A DNA stretch of 64,000 nt, taken from positions 1-64,000 of the forward strand of contig NZ_JBEFTX010000005.1 in NCBI RefSeq assembly GCF_040195635.1, given 5' to 3'. The notes under the pieces are model-generated. The model did no database searches. It had not been told where the DNA came from and was given only the letters and a program-made list of their open reading frames with translations. The translations under genes and the position numbers were made by a program. Each line of letters starts with the position of its first letter. Positions within the stretch are counted from its first letter, which is position 1. The DNA comes from Thermasporomyces sp040195635. GTDB taxonomy: Bacteria; Actinomycetota; Actinomycetes; Propionibacteriales; Actinopolymorphaceae. Shown here piece after piece: positions 43,276 through 52,096 of this stretch.

Positions 43276-44973
43276 TCACGGGCGTTCGGTCTCCCACGCC
43301 ACTGTGTCGGCGATCACCTGCGCGGGATCAGCGTCGGCCGACCGCGCCCGAACGGCCGTGCTCGGCGGTCGGTCGGCCACCTGGTGCAGGCCAGGCTTGC
43401 CGTCCTCGATCGCGAACGACGCCCGCGTGAAGACCTCCGCCCCCGGCTCCTGGACGTACGGCAGGCAACGGAAGTCCGCCCGCATCTCCTCCGGCGTGAT
43501 CGTCGTCCGCACGTAGCCGCGCAGGTTGTTGTAGAACCGCAGGTGCGGGTTGATCTGCAGGAACGGATGGTCGCCCGGGATCGAGTCCGCCCCGTTGCCG
43601 CCCGACGTGATCGAGCTGCACACGAGCTCGGAGCCGACCGTCGTCGAGGTCGGGTCGTCGTAGTCCAGCTTGAGGTCGCTCGCCCAGTGCGCGTGCACGT
43701 CGCCGGTGAGCACGACCGGGTTGCGGACGCCAGCGTCAACCCAGCCTTGCGTGATCCGCTGCCGCGAGGCGACGTAGCCGTCCCAGGCGTCCATGCTGGT
43801 GACCTTCGCCGGACCGTTGTTGTTGTCGCGTTGGGCGAAGAAGACCTGCTGACCGAGCACGTCCCAGCGGGCGCGCGACCGGTGGAACCCGTCGATGAGC
43901 CACTCCTCCTGCTCCGCACCGGTGATCGACCGCGAGGGGTCGACCGCGGCCGGGCAATCCTTGTAGCCGTCGCCGCAACCCTGGTCGTCGCGGTACTGCC
44001 GGGTGTCGAGCAGGTGGAACGTCGCCAGCCGACCCCAGCGGATCCGCCGGTAGAGCTGCAGGTCGATCCCGCGCGGCACGGACGAGCGGCGCAGCGGCAT
44101 GTTCTCGTAGTACGCCTGGAACGCCGCCGCCCTCCGGGCAAGGAAGTTCGGCTGCGGGATCTCCGGCTTCTCGTACACCTCGTCGGCCCAGTTGTTGTCC
44201 AGCTCGTGGTCGTCCCAGACGACGAGCCAGGGTGCAACCGCGTGTGCGTCCTGCAGGTCCGGGTCGGACTTGTACTGCGCATGCCGTTGCCGGTAGTTGG
44301 CCAGCGTCTCCGTCTCCGGGCCCTCGTGGTCGCGCGGGTTCCCGCCCGGTGCGACGTACACGCCGGCCCGGTATTCGTACTGGTAGTCCCCAAGGTGCAG
44401 TACGAGCTCGGGGCGATCCTCGGCAAGTCTCTTGTACGCCGTGAAGTACCCGTGCTCGTACTGCGAGCACGACACGAACGCCATCGCGAGCGACGACACC
44501 AGGCTGTCCGGCGACGGAGCGGTCAACGCCCGCCCGACACGGGACACGAAGCGACCCACCCGGAAGCGGTACCAGTACTCACGGCCGGGTTCCAGCCGTG
44601 TCACCTCCACATGCACGGCGTGCGCCGACGACGGGCGGGCGCTCGCCGAACCCGACCGGACGACCCGACGGAACCGCTCGTCGGCCGCCACCTGCCACTG
44701 CACGTCGATCGCGGCGTCCGGCATGCCGCCGAGCCCGTCTTCGGCGACTGGGTTGACGGCGAGCCGGGTCCAGATGACGAATCCGTCCGGGCCCGGGTCA
44801 CCCGACGCGACTCCCAGGGTGAACGGGTCCAGGGTGACGGCGCTCGGCCGCGCCGCGTTCGCCACCTGGGGCAACGCGAGAGAAGTTCCGGCGGCGAGTC
44901 CACCGATCAGCAGGATACGGCGACCCACGTCATGGGGCGTGTGGTCATGCTGGGGCCCATCGTGTTCGGGCAC
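43276..44973 (-). CDS. PhoD-type alkaline phosphatase, Tat-exported (copy 1)
   Basis: 565 residues from GTG 44973, with GGAGGT five to six bases upstream. The N-terminus holds a twin-arginine signal (VGRRILLIGGLAAGTSLALP). The PhoD domain follows: FTLGVASGDPGPDGFVIWTR, LVLHLGDYQYEYRAG, LVVWDDHELDNNWADEVYEK and VVLTGDVHAHWASDLKLDY supply the calcium/iron ligands of this family. The enzyme releases phosphate from mono- and diesters, including teichoic acids, outside the cell. It is a close paralogue of the next gene upstream. In relatives, PhoD is controlled by phosphate starvation; I did not identify a PHO box. Confidence 0.93.
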   Translation of the reverse strand: MPEHDGPQHDHTPHDVGRRILLIGGLAAGTSLALPQVANAARPSAVTLDPFTLGVASGDPGPDGFVIWTRLAVNPVAEDGLGGMPDAAIDVQWQVAADERFRRVVRSGSASARPSSAHAVHVEVTRLEPGREYWYRFRVGRFVSRVGRALTAPSPDSLVSSLAMAFVSCSQYEHGYFTAYKRLAEDRPELVLHLGDYQYEYRAGVYVAPGGNPRDHEGPETETLANYRQRHAQYKSDPDLQDAHAVAPWLVVWDDHELDNNWADEVYEKPEIPQPNFLARRAAAFQAYYENMPLRRSSVPRGIDLQLYRRIRWGRLATFHLLDTRQYRDDQGCGDGYKDCPAAVDPSRSITGAEQEEWLIDGFHRSRARWDVLGQQVFFAQRDNNNGPAKVTSMDAWDGYVASRQRITQGWVDAGVRNPVVLTGDVHAHWASDLKLDYDDPTSTTVGSELVCSSITSGGNGADSIPGDHPFLQINPHLRFYNNLRGYVRTTITPEEMRADFRCLPYVQEPGAEVFTRASFAIEDGKPGLHQVADRPPSTAVRARSADADPAQVIADTVAWETERP

Positions 44974-45154
44974 TGAGCACCTCCGCGAGATTGGCTCGGA
45001 GTGCTCAGCATCGGCGGGCAAGATCCCCAGCACATGGCGTGATCGTGAGGCGCCGGCGACGACCAGATGACCGGTTGGCTGCGGTGCGTCCAGTTACGGA
45101 CGTACGACGTCTCGAGCTCGACCGGGCAGCCACGCACGGGGACGGTGCACGGCA

Positions 45155-45198
45155 CTTCCCCACGATGCACGGTGAATGTGCCGTGCATCGTGGGGAAG
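45155..45198. repeat. 18-bp stem palindrome, dispersed copy 1
   Basis: CTTCCCCACGATGCACGG (45155-45172) and its exact complement (45181-45198) around a TGAATGTG loop. It follows the stop of phoD copy 2. A nearly identical element, differing at two loop bases over the shared 40 bp, lies at 63244-63283. It may act as a terminator here. Confidence 0.88.
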
Positions 45199-45213
45199 GC
45201 GGGGGTGGCCCAC

Positions 45214-46893
45214 TCAGGTGTAGCGCCTGGTCTCCTCGTAGACCGTGTAGTCGATCCACTCCTGTGGAGTGTCGGGCGCGGAGGCCGCACGCACCGGCGT
45301 CGGGTTGTCCGCGACCTGGTGCAGCCCCGGCTCTCCGTCCTGGACGACGAACGACGCGCGGGTGAACGGGGTGGCGCCCGGCTGGCTGACGTACGGCACG
45401 ACCCGGTAGTCGCCCTGCATCTGGTCCGGGGTGACCGTCAACCGCACGTAACCCCGCAGGTTGTTGTAGAACCGCAGGTGCGGATTGATCTGCAGGAAGG
45501 GGTGCTCGTTCGGGTCAGAGTCGAAGCCGTCACCACCGGAGGAGATGGACGTCGTCACGAACTCCGACCCGACCGTGGCCGACGTCGGGTCGTCGTAGTC
45601 GAGCTTCAGGTCGCTCGCCCAGTTGGCGTGGACGTCGCCGGTGACCACGACGGGGTTGCGCACTCCCGCGTCGACCCAGCCTTGCGTGATCCGCTGCCGC
45701 GAGGCGACGTAGCCGTCCCACGCGTCCTGGCTCGTCACCTTGACCAGGCTGTCGGCGTTGTTGTCACGCTGGCCGAAGAACACCTGCTGGCCGAGCACGT
45801 CCCAACGCGCCCGCGACCGGTGGAAGCTCTCGATCAGCCAGGCCTCCTGCTCCGCGCCGGTGATCGACCGCGCCGGATCGACCGACGCCGGGCAGTCCTT
45901 GTAGCCGTCCCCACATCCCTGGTCGTCGCGGAACTGCCGCGTGTCGAGCATGTGGAACGACGCCAACCGCCCCCACTGGACCGTGCGGTAGAGCTGCATG
46001 TCGATGCCGACCGGGATCGACCTGCGGCGCAGCGGCATGTTCTCCCAGTACGCCTTGAACGCGGCCTCCCGCCGGGGCAGGAACACCTCCGGCGGCTGCA
46101 GGTGCGGATCCTGCGGCACTTCGTCGGCCCAGTTGTTGTCGATCTCGTGGTCGTCCAGGACGACGAGCCACGGTGCCGCCGCGTGCGCGGCCTGCAGGTC
46201 GGGATCGGTCTTGTACTGCGCATAACGCTGCCGGTAGTTGGCGAGCGTGGTGGTCTCCGGCCCGGCGTGCAGGCGCGGGCGACCGGCGACACCCGCCGAC
46301 TCGTACTGGTAGTCGCCGAGGTGCAGCACGAGATCGGGCATGTCGTCGGCGATGCCGCGATGGGCGGCGTAGAAACCCGACTCGTAGTGCTGGCAGGACG
46401 CCAGGCACACCGTCAGATGCTGCGCGAGTACGCCCGGCTCGGGTGCGGTCCGGGTACGCCCGACCGGCGAGAGGTGCGACGCCACCTTGAACCGGTACCA
46501 GTAGTCGCGCCCCGGGTCGAGGCTGTCGAGCTCGATGTGGACGCTGTGCGCATCTTCCGGGCGGGACGTGACGCTGCCCGACGCGACGATGTCGCTGAAC
46601 CGGTCGTCCTTCGCGACCTGCCACTGCACCGGCACCGTGGCGTCCGGCATGCCGCCCAGTCCGTCGTCGGCAAGGGGTTCGGGAGCAAGCCGGGTCCACA
46701 ACACGAACCCGTCATGGCTGGGGTCCCCCGACGCAACCCCCAGGGTGAAGGGGTACATGCGGGCGTAGATCGGCGGTACCTTCTCCGCGGCATGTGCCGG
46801 CACTCCGGCCCCGAGAAGGGACCCGGCGGCCAGACTGCCGGCGAGAAACGTCCGCCTGCCAAGGCCGTCGGATCGGTCGTTCGTTGGGGACAC
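45214..46893 (-). CDS. PhoD-type alkaline phosphatase, Tat-exported (copy 2)
   Basis: 559 residues from GTG 46893 (GGAGGTGGAAGC upstream); the frame extends to 47007 without a site. The twin-arginine signal GLGRRTFLAGSLAAGSLLG is followed by AHA, a likely cleavage point. The PhoD motifs match copy 1: LVLHLGDYQYESAG, LVVLDDHEIDNNWADEV and VVVTGDVHANWASDLKLDY. Long stretches are identical between the two, pointing to a tandem duplication, yet signal and C-terminus differ. A palindromic repeat (45155-45198) separates the copies. It probably acts outside the cell on phosphodiesters such as wall teichoic acid or extracellular DNA. Confidence 0.93.
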   Translation of the reverse strand: MSPTNDRSDGLGRRTFLAGSLAAGSLLGAGVPAHAAEKVPPIYARMYPFTLGVASGDPSHDGFVLWTRLAPEPLADDGLGGMPDATVPVQWQVAKDDRFSDIVASGSVTSRPEDAHSVHIELDSLDPGRDYWYRFKVASHLSPVGRTRTAPEPGVLAQHLTVCLASCQHYESGFYAAHRGIADDMPDLVLHLGDYQYESAGVAGRPRLHAGPETTTLANYRQRYAQYKTDPDLQAAHAAAPWLVVLDDHEIDNNWADEVPQDPHLQPPEVFLPRREAAFKAYWENMPLRRRSIPVGIDMQLYRTVQWGRLASFHMLDTRQFRDDQGCGDGYKDCPASVDPARSITGAEQEAWLIESFHRSRARWDVLGQQVFFGQRDNNADSLVKVTSQDAWDGYVASRQRITQGWVDAGVRNPVVVTGDVHANWASDLKLDYDDPTSATVGSEFVTTSISSGGDGFDSDPNEHPFLQINPHLRFYNNLRGYVRLTVTPDQMQGDYRVVPYVSQPGATPFTRASFVVQDGEPGLHQVADNPTPVRAASAPDTPQEWIDYTVYEETRRYT

Positions 46894-47095
46894 GCTTCCA
46901 CCTCCGCGTCGCTTCGGCTTCTTCGGAAAGCCCGTCGCGAACGCACGGTGTTCGTTCGGATGCGCTTCGGCGTTCGGGTCGGGTCCTCCAGGATGGGCGC
47001 CGATCAACGCCTCGGCGAGGCCTTAGCCGATCATGGCGCGGCCAACATCTGACATGCGAAGGCAGAAGGGTGGAGGAAAGCGCCGGCGGCGGCTG

Positions 47096-48286
47096 TCAGC
47101 CGCCGGAGATCCCGACCTCTGCGGCGGCGAGGTCGGCGCCCACGCCGTCCCGGTCCGACAACCAACCCGCGGGCAGGGTCACCGGCCGCGGACTCCCCTG
47201 CCGCCCGCGCGGTAGTCCCAGAGCCGCCTGCGGAAACGGCTGATCGGCGTCCAGCTCGGCCAGCAACGCGTCGAGCTCGGCCAGGGTGGAGACGAGGGCG
47301 AGGGCGCTGCGGAGGTGCTGGCGTACGGCGAAACCCTTGAGATACCAGGAGACGTGCTTGCGGAACTCCCGGCAGGCCCGGTCCTCGCCCATGTCCTCGA
47401 CGAGCAACCCGACGTGCCGCCGCATCACGCGGGACACCTCACCCAAGGCCGGCAGCACCGTCGCGGGCTCGCCGGCGAAGACCGTCGCCAGGTCGCGGAA
47501 GAGCCACGGCCGGCCGAGACACCCGCGCCCGACCACCACTCCCGCGCAGCCGGAGTGCTCGACCATGCGAACCGCGTCGGCGGCCTCCCAGATGTCGCCG
47601 TTGCCGAGCACCGGGATGCCGACGTGGGCGACGAGCGCACCGATGGCGTCCCAGTCGGCCTCGCCGCTGTAGTGCTGCGCGGCCGTACGCCCGTGCAGGG
47701 CGATCGCCGCGCAGCCGGCCTGCTCGGCGATCCGGCCCGCGTCGAGGTAGGTCAGGTGGTCGTCGTCGATCCCCTTGCGGGTCTTCATGGTGACGGGCAC
47801 GCCGTAGGGCCGCGCCGCCTCGACCGCAGCCCGGAGGATGGCGTCGAGGAGGCCGCGTTTCCAGGGCAGGACGGCCCCGCCACCCTTGCGGGTCACCTTG
47901 GGCACCGGACAGCCGAAGTTGAGGTCGACGTGGCTGACGTCGTACTCCCCGCACAGGATCCGGGTCGCCTCGCCGACATAGCGCGGGTCCACGCCGTAGA
48001 GCTGGACCGACCGGACCGCCTCCCCCGGATCGAACGCCAGCATCCGCCGGGTCGACTCGTCGCCCTCGACCAGCCCGCGGGAGGTGATCATCTCGCAGAC
48101 GTACAGCCCCGCCGCCGGCGCAGCGCCCTTCCCGTTCCGCGACGGCCCCGCGGTCCCGGCCGCCTCAGCCTGTTCCCGACACAGCGTCCGGAACGCCGCG
48201 TTCGTCACGCCGGCCATGGGAGCGAGGACGACCGGCGGGTCCACACGGTGCCGGCCGACAGTCAGCGCCGGGGTTGCTGCTCGCAT
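47096..48286 (-). CDS. dusB: tRNA-dihydrouridine synthase
   Basis: 396 residues from ATG 48286 (a GTG two codons earlier is in frame). The FMN enzyme reduces uridine to dihydrouridine in tRNA D-loops. The N-terminus VVLAPMAGVTNAAFRTLCRE is the family motif. HVDLNFGCPVPKVTRKGGGA contains the catalytic cysteine. ALHGRTAAQHYSGEADWD and GNGDIWEAADAVRMV line the FMN site. The C-terminal helical domain (FRKHVSWYLKGF) binds tRNA. It sits downstream of a lipoprotein gene and glyS on the same strand. Confidence 0.95.
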   Translation of the reverse strand: MRAATPALTVGRHRVDPPVVLAPMAGVTNAAFRTLCREQAEAAGTAGPSRNGKGAAPAAGLYVCEMITSRGLVEGDESTRRMLAFDPGEAVRSVQLYGVDPRYVGEATRILCGEYDVSHVDLNFGCPVPKVTRKGGGAVLPWKRGLLDAILRAAVEAARPYGVPVTMKTRKGIDDDHLTYLDAGRIAEQAGCAAIALHGRTAAQHYSGEADWDAIGALVAHVGIPVLGNGDIWEAADAVRMVEHSGCAGVVVGRGCLGRPWLFRDLATVFAGEPATVLPALGEVSRVMRRHVGLLVEDMGEDRACREFRKHVSWYLKGFAVRQHLRSALALVSTLAELDALLAELDADQPFPQAALGLPRGRQGSPRPVTLPAGWLSDRDGVGADLAAAEVGISGG

Positions 48287-48328
48287 GCCCACATTGTGTC
48301 CCGTCCCCCGATGCCGGAGCTCAGGGAC

Positions 48329-49084
48329 TCAGGACTCCGGCCGCAACGCGAGCGCCCCTGTGGGCAGGAGCTCTCCGCGGTAGGTCACCGCCTCGTTGTA
48401 GACGTCGGTGACCCAGCAGGTGAAGGCGTTCCGGTTGCCGACCTCGACGAGCTCGAGGCCGATGATGTCGCAGGTCACGCGAGCCGGCTTGAACGACTGC
48501 CGGGTCGCTTCGTAGATCGCCTTCTGCTCCGAGACCGGCAGCCGCTTGGCCGTCCAGCTCGCCTGGACCTCCGATCGGCTCACCTTCGCGCGGACGCCGA
48601 ACCTGGTCGAGGATCCCCACAGCGACACGTCACAGCTGAAGTTGTAGGTGCCCACCTGGATGATGTCGTTCTCCGACACGGTGCAGTCGGCCTTGGTGGT
48701 CTTCGGATCGACCACGCCCGCGGACTTCCACACCTCGGTCTTGAGCTGGTACGCGATCCGGGTGAGTTCGGTGTCGGACTTCGCCGGTGGCTTCGGCATC
48801 CGCGGAGTCGCGAACGTCTCCTCAGGTTGGGGCAGCGGCGACATGGTGACCGTCGGGGCCGCCGACTTGCGCTTCTTCGGCTTCACACTCGCCGGCGTGC
48901 TGGACATGGGTTGGGCGACCCGACGCGGCGACGTGTCACCCTTGTGCGGCGTGCTCTCGGACTTGTCGGGCGGGAGCCGGAGCTCAGAACCAGCTGCCTG
49001 GAGGGCGCAGCCCGTCACGAGCGCGAGGACCCACACCAACAGACCCACACCCGCAACCCGGCAGATACGTGCTCGTCGTGTCAT
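48329..49084 (-). CDS. Hypothetical lipoprotein
   Basis: 251 residues from ATG 49084. The N-terminal signal with lipobox (VLALVTGCAL) would anchor it outside the membrane. A Pro/Lys/Ser-rich linker (about residues 35-95) leads to a C-terminal domain with four cysteines (ADCTVSEND, NFSCDVSLWG, RVTCDIIGLE and AFTCWVTDVY) that may form two disulfides. I do not recognise the domain. The upstream bases contain a 17-bp direct repeat (CTGCTGTGRTGACACGA twice, 49077-49110), and only the second copy's ATG opens the frame. Immediate neighbours are dusB and glyS on the same strand. Function unknown. Confidence 0.7.
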   Translation of the reverse strand: MTRRARICRVAGVGLLVWVLALVTGCALQAAGSELRLPPDKSESTPHKGDTSPRRVAQPMSSTPASVKPKKRKSAAPTVTMSPLPQPEETFATPRMPKPPAKSDTELTRIAYQLKTEVWKSAGVVDPKTTKADCTVSENDIIQVGTYNFSCDVSLWGSSTRFGVRAKVSRSEVQASWTAKRLPVSEQKAIYEATRQSFKPARVTCDIIGLELVEVGNRNAFTCWVTDVYNEAVTYRGELLPTGALALRPES

Positions 49085-49122
49085 CACAGCAGTCGTGTCA
49101 CCACAGCAGAGGAAAGGAGGAC

Positions 49123-50541
49123 TCAGCAGCCGGCGAGACGCTCGGCGAGATATCCCCCGACCCGGTCCAGGGACACCCGCTCCTGCGCCATCGAGTCGCG
49201 CTCACGCACCGTCACGCAGAGATCCTCCAAGGTCTCGAAATCAACTGTCACACAGTACGGCGTACCGATCTCGTCCTGACGACGGTACCGGCGTCCGATC
49301 GCACCGGCATCGTCGAAGTCCACATTCCAGCACGTACGCAGCTGTGCCGCCAGCTCCCTGGCCCGTGGCGACAGGTCCGCATTGCGGGACAACGGCAGGA
49401 CCGCCGCCTTCACCGGAGCCAGCCGGCGGTCGAGGCGTAGGACGGTCCGCTTCTCCAGCTTGCCTTTGGCGTTCGGCGCCTCGTCCTCGGTGTAGGCGTC
49501 GAGCAGGAACGCCAGGAATGCGCGGGTCAGCCCGGCTGCCGGTTCGATGACGTACGGCGTCCAACGCTCGCCCTTGTCCTGGTCGAAGTAGGACAGGTCG
49601 GCGCCAGAGTGCTTGGCGTGCGTCGTCAGATCGAAGTCGGTGCGGTTGGCGATCCCCTCGAGCTCGGCGAACTCCTCGCCACCGAAGCGGAAGCGGTACT
49701 CGATGTCGACCGTCCGCTTGGAGTAGTGCGAGAGCTTCTCCTTGGGATGCTCGTAGAACCTCAGGTTGTCGGGATCGATGCCGAGGCCGACGTACCAGTC
49801 CCACCGGGTCTTGAGCCAGTAGTCGTGCCACTCCTCATCGGTTCCCGGTTCGACGAAGTACTCCATCTCCATCTGTTCGAACTCCCGCGTACGGAAGATG
49901 AAGTTGCTCGGCGTGATTTCGTTGCGGAAGCTCTTACCCGTCTGGGCGATCCCGAACGGCGGCTTGCGACGCGCCGAGGCCATGACGGTCGCGAAGTTGA
50001 CGAAGATCCCCTGCGCGGTCTCCGGCCGGAGGAAGTGCAGACCGGTGCCGGCGCCGGATCCCCCGCTGTGGGACCGCTCGTCACCCGGGTCGACCGCACC
50101 GAGATGGGTCCTGAGCAGGCCGTTGAACATCCGCGGCTCGGTGAAGGCACCGGTCGTGCCGCACACCGGGCAGGCGACGTCGGCGAGGTCACCGGCGGGC
50201 GGCGTCCCATGCTTGGCCGCATGCGCCTCCTCGAGGTGGTCGGCCCGGAACCTGCGGTGGCAGCTCTGGCACTCGGTCAGGGGATCGACGAACGCCTCGA
50301 CGTGCCCGGACGCCTCCCACACCGCCCGCGGCAGGATCACCGACGAGTCGAGCCCGACCACGTCGTCGCGGGAGCGGACCATGCACCGCCACCACTGCGT
50401 CCGGATGTTGTCCTTGAGCTCGACGCCGAGTGGGCCGTAGTCCCACGCCGACCGGGTACCGCCGTAGATCTCCCCGCAGGGAAAAACGAAACCGCGACGC
50501 TTGCAGAGACTGACGAGGGTGTCGATGCGGTCGGCTGGCAC
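49123..50541 (-). CDS. glyS: Glycyl-tRNA synthetase
   Basis: 472 residues from GTG 50541, with GGAG seven bases upstream; the frame is open to 50589 but without a site. This is the class II, dimeric alpha2-type enzyme that charges tRNA-Gly. TLVSLCKRRGFVFPCGEIYG and SAWDYGPLGVELK begin the catalytic core. A zinc-type insertion has CQSCHRRF and CPVCGTTGAF. GLHFLRPETAQGIFVNFATV and IAQTGKSFRNEITPSNFIFR hold motifs 2 and nearby residues. The C-terminal anticodon-binding domain is short and helical. It is the housekeeping gene at the head of the run glyS, lipoprotein, dusB. I see no T-box or riboswitch ahead of it. Confidence 0.96.
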   Translation of the reverse strand: MPADRIDTLVSLCKRRGFVFPCGEIYGGTRSAWDYGPLGVELKDNIRTQWWRCMVRSRDDVVGLDSSVILPRAVWEASGHVEAFVDPLTECQSCHRRFRADHLEEAHAAKHGTPPAGDLADVACPVCGTTGAFTEPRMFNGLLRTHLGAVDPGDERSHSGGSGAGTGLHFLRPETAQGIFVNFATVMASARRKPPFGIAQTGKSFRNEITPSNFIFRTREFEQMEMEYFVEPGTDEEWHDYWLKTRWDWYVGLGIDPDNLRFYEHPKEKLSHYSKRTVDIEYRFRFGGEEFAELEGIANRTDFDLTTHAKHSGADLSYFDQDKGERWTPYVIEPAAGLTRAFLAFLLDAYTEDEAPNAKGKLEKRTVLRLDRRLAPVKAAVLPLSRNADLSPRARELAAQLRTCWNVDFDDAGAIGRRYRRQDEIGTPYCVTVDFETLEDLCVTVRERDSMAQERVSLDRVGGYLAERLAGC

Positions 50542-50701
50542 GTGGTCGCTCCATCCGGCTGGGTGTCGGCGGGGTACGCGGAACTGCACAGGTTACCGGG
50601 ACGTTGCCGCACCTGACGCAGGGTTCGGACAGCCTGTGGGGGAAGATCGGAGTGAGAGGCGCCGGCCCAGGCGCCCGACCCGACCTGATGTCAGGAGAAC
50701 C

Positions 50702-51040
50702 GTGTCCAGCGGGCCCCACTCGCCACGTCAGTCGCGCACCACCTCGGCCGCTCCGGCAGCGAGCGGGTTCCGGGCGCGTGTCGAGAAGGTGAGCTATCCC
50801 CTCCTCGTCCGCCTGCACACCCTGCCGCGGTGGCTCGTCGCGCTCATCCCGGTCGCGCTTCTTCTCGGCGGCCTGACGGCTCCCCGGCCCTACAGCTCGG
50901 TGTGCCTGGCCGCCCTCGTCCTGGTGATGGGCTGGGTGGCCTATCTCGCCTGGCATCACGGCGATCGCCTTCGCCGGGTGTTCAGGGTCGTCGCCCTCGG
51001 ACTCGCGGTCGTGGCCCTTGTCCTGAGCCTCCTGCCCTGA
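50702..51040 (+). CDS. Small two-helix membrane protein
   Basis: 112 residues from GTG 50702, with AGGAG five bases upstream. A charged/Ser-rich N-terminus leads to about three hydrophobic segments: WLVALIPVALLLGGL, SVCLAALVLVMGWVAYLAW and VFRVVALGLAVVALVLSLLP. It resembles the small DUF6703-type membrane proteins of actinobacteria, which have no known role; I rely on memory for that label. It is divergent from glyS and lies 58 bp ahead of the zinc operon promoter. Confidence 0.65.
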   Translation: MSSGPHSPRQSRTTSAAPAASGFRARVEKVSYPLLVRLHTLPRWLVALIPVALLLGGLTAPRPYSSVCLAALVLVMGWVAYLAWHHGDRLRRVFRVVALGLAVVALVLSLLP

Positions 51041-51061
51041 GTGCCCCGGCCGCGGGAGCGG

Positions 51062-51104
51062 TTGACATACCGGTCGCCCTAATTGACAATGATTCTCATG
51101 TTCT
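51062..51104 (+). promoter_or_regulatory. znuA promoter with overlapping Zur box
   Basis: The -35 TTGACA (51062-51067) is separated by 17 bp from a -10-like GACAAT (51085-51090). A Zur-type palindrome follows directly and overlaps it: GACAATGA-TTC-TCATGTTC at 51085-51103, close to the Zur consensus TGAAAATGATTTTCA. The predicted start site falls at about 51097, essentially on the znuA ATG at 51098, so the mRNA may be leaderless. Zur bound to zinc would block polymerase here. Confidence 0.7.
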
Positions 51105-52096
51105 TAGGGTGGAGGCGGTCTCGGGGCCGCGGAGTGCTGGTCGGAGCCTGCGCGGGCGTCCTCCTGGTCGTCCTGGGGGGAGTCGCCGGCTGCGGAACCG
51201 ATAGCGAAGGAGCCCCCGGAGCCAGCGACAAACTGGCGGTGGTCACGGCCTTCTACCCGTTGCAGTACGCAGCGGAACGGATCGCCGGATCCCACGCCGA
51301 CGTCACGAACCTCACCAAACCCGGCGCAGAGCCGCACGACCTCGAGCTCACGCCCCGAGACGTCGCGACGATCGAGGAGGCCGGGCTCGTCATCTACCTG
51401 AACGGGTTCCAACCCGCGGTCGACGACAGCATCGCGCAGGTGGCGGGCGACCACAGCCTCGACGTCACCACCCTGGCCAAGCTGACCCGACCGGCCGCCT
51501 CGGACGTACATGAGGACGCTCACGAGGACGCTCACGAGGACGGGGAAGAAGGCCACGCGGACAACGAGGCCCAAGGAGCGCCCGACCCCCACTTCTGGCT
51601 CGACCCGGTACGCCTCGCCGGGGTGGGCGAAGGGATCGCCGAACGCCTGGCCACCCTCGACCCCGACCACGCTCAGGCGTACGAACGCAACGCCGGCGAG
51701 CTCCGCGCGGACCTGGAGGCGCTGGACGAGGAGTTCGCCACCGGCCTAGCGAGGTGCACGAACCGCGAGCTGGTGACCAGTCACGCGGCGTTCGGGTACC
51801 TCGCCGCCCGCTACGACCTCGAGCAGGAAGGCATTGCCGGGCTCTCGCCCGAGCAGGAGCCGTCGCCTGCCGAGCTCAGTGCCGTCGCGACGTTCGTCCG
51901 CCGCCACGACGTCCGTACGATCTACTACGAGACACTGCTCGACCCGTCGATCGCGGACACGCTGGCGACGGAGACCGGGGCCGACGTTGCCGTCCTCGAT
52001 CCGCTGGAAGGGCTCACCGACGAATCGGCCGGCACCGACTACCTGAGCGTCATGCGAGCCAATCTCGCCACGCTGGAGAAGGGCCAGGACTGCTAG
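51098..52096 (+). CDS. znuA: Zinc ABC transporter substrate-binding lipoprotein
   Basis: 332 residues from ATG 51098. A TTG at 51083 is in frame but lies inside the -10/Zur region, so I prefer the leaderless ATG. The signal peptide ends at GGVAGC (lipobox). This is a cluster A-I (TroA/ZnuA) protein: VTAFYPLQYAAERIAG, GAEPHDLELTPRDVA (His ligand), DPHFWLDPV (His ligand) and LVTSHAAFGYLAARY (His ligand), with YYETLLDPSIADTLA later. A His/Asp/Glu-rich loop (HEDAHEDAHEDGEEGH, about residues 136-151) is typical of zinc rather than manganese binders. It captures zinc at the membrane for ZnuCB. Confidence 0.95.
   Translation: MFLGWRRSRGRGVLVGACAGVLLVVLGGVAGCGTDSEGAPGASDKLAVVTAFYPLQYAAERIAGSHADVTNLTKPGAEPHDLELTPRDVATIEEAGLVIYLNGFQPAVDDSIAQVAGDHSLDVTTLAKLTRPAASDVHEDAHEDAHEDGEEGHADNEAQGAPDPHFWLDPVRLAGVGEGIAERLATLDPDHAQAYERNAGELRADLEALDEEFATGLARCTNRELVTSHAAFGYLAARYDLEQEGIAGLSPEQEPSPAELSAVATFVRRHDVRTIYYETLLDPSIADTLATETGADVAVLDPLEGLTDESAGTDYLSVMRANLATLEKGQDC

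Noticed and set aside
43207..44976. Long plus-strand frames opposite both PhoD genes
   Set aside because: Valine/arginine-rich antisense translations with no domain; the PhoD frames are certain.
50542..50700. Possible T-box or riboswitch before glyS
   Set aside because: No specifier/antiterminator layout or glycine aptamer features are visible in this short leader.
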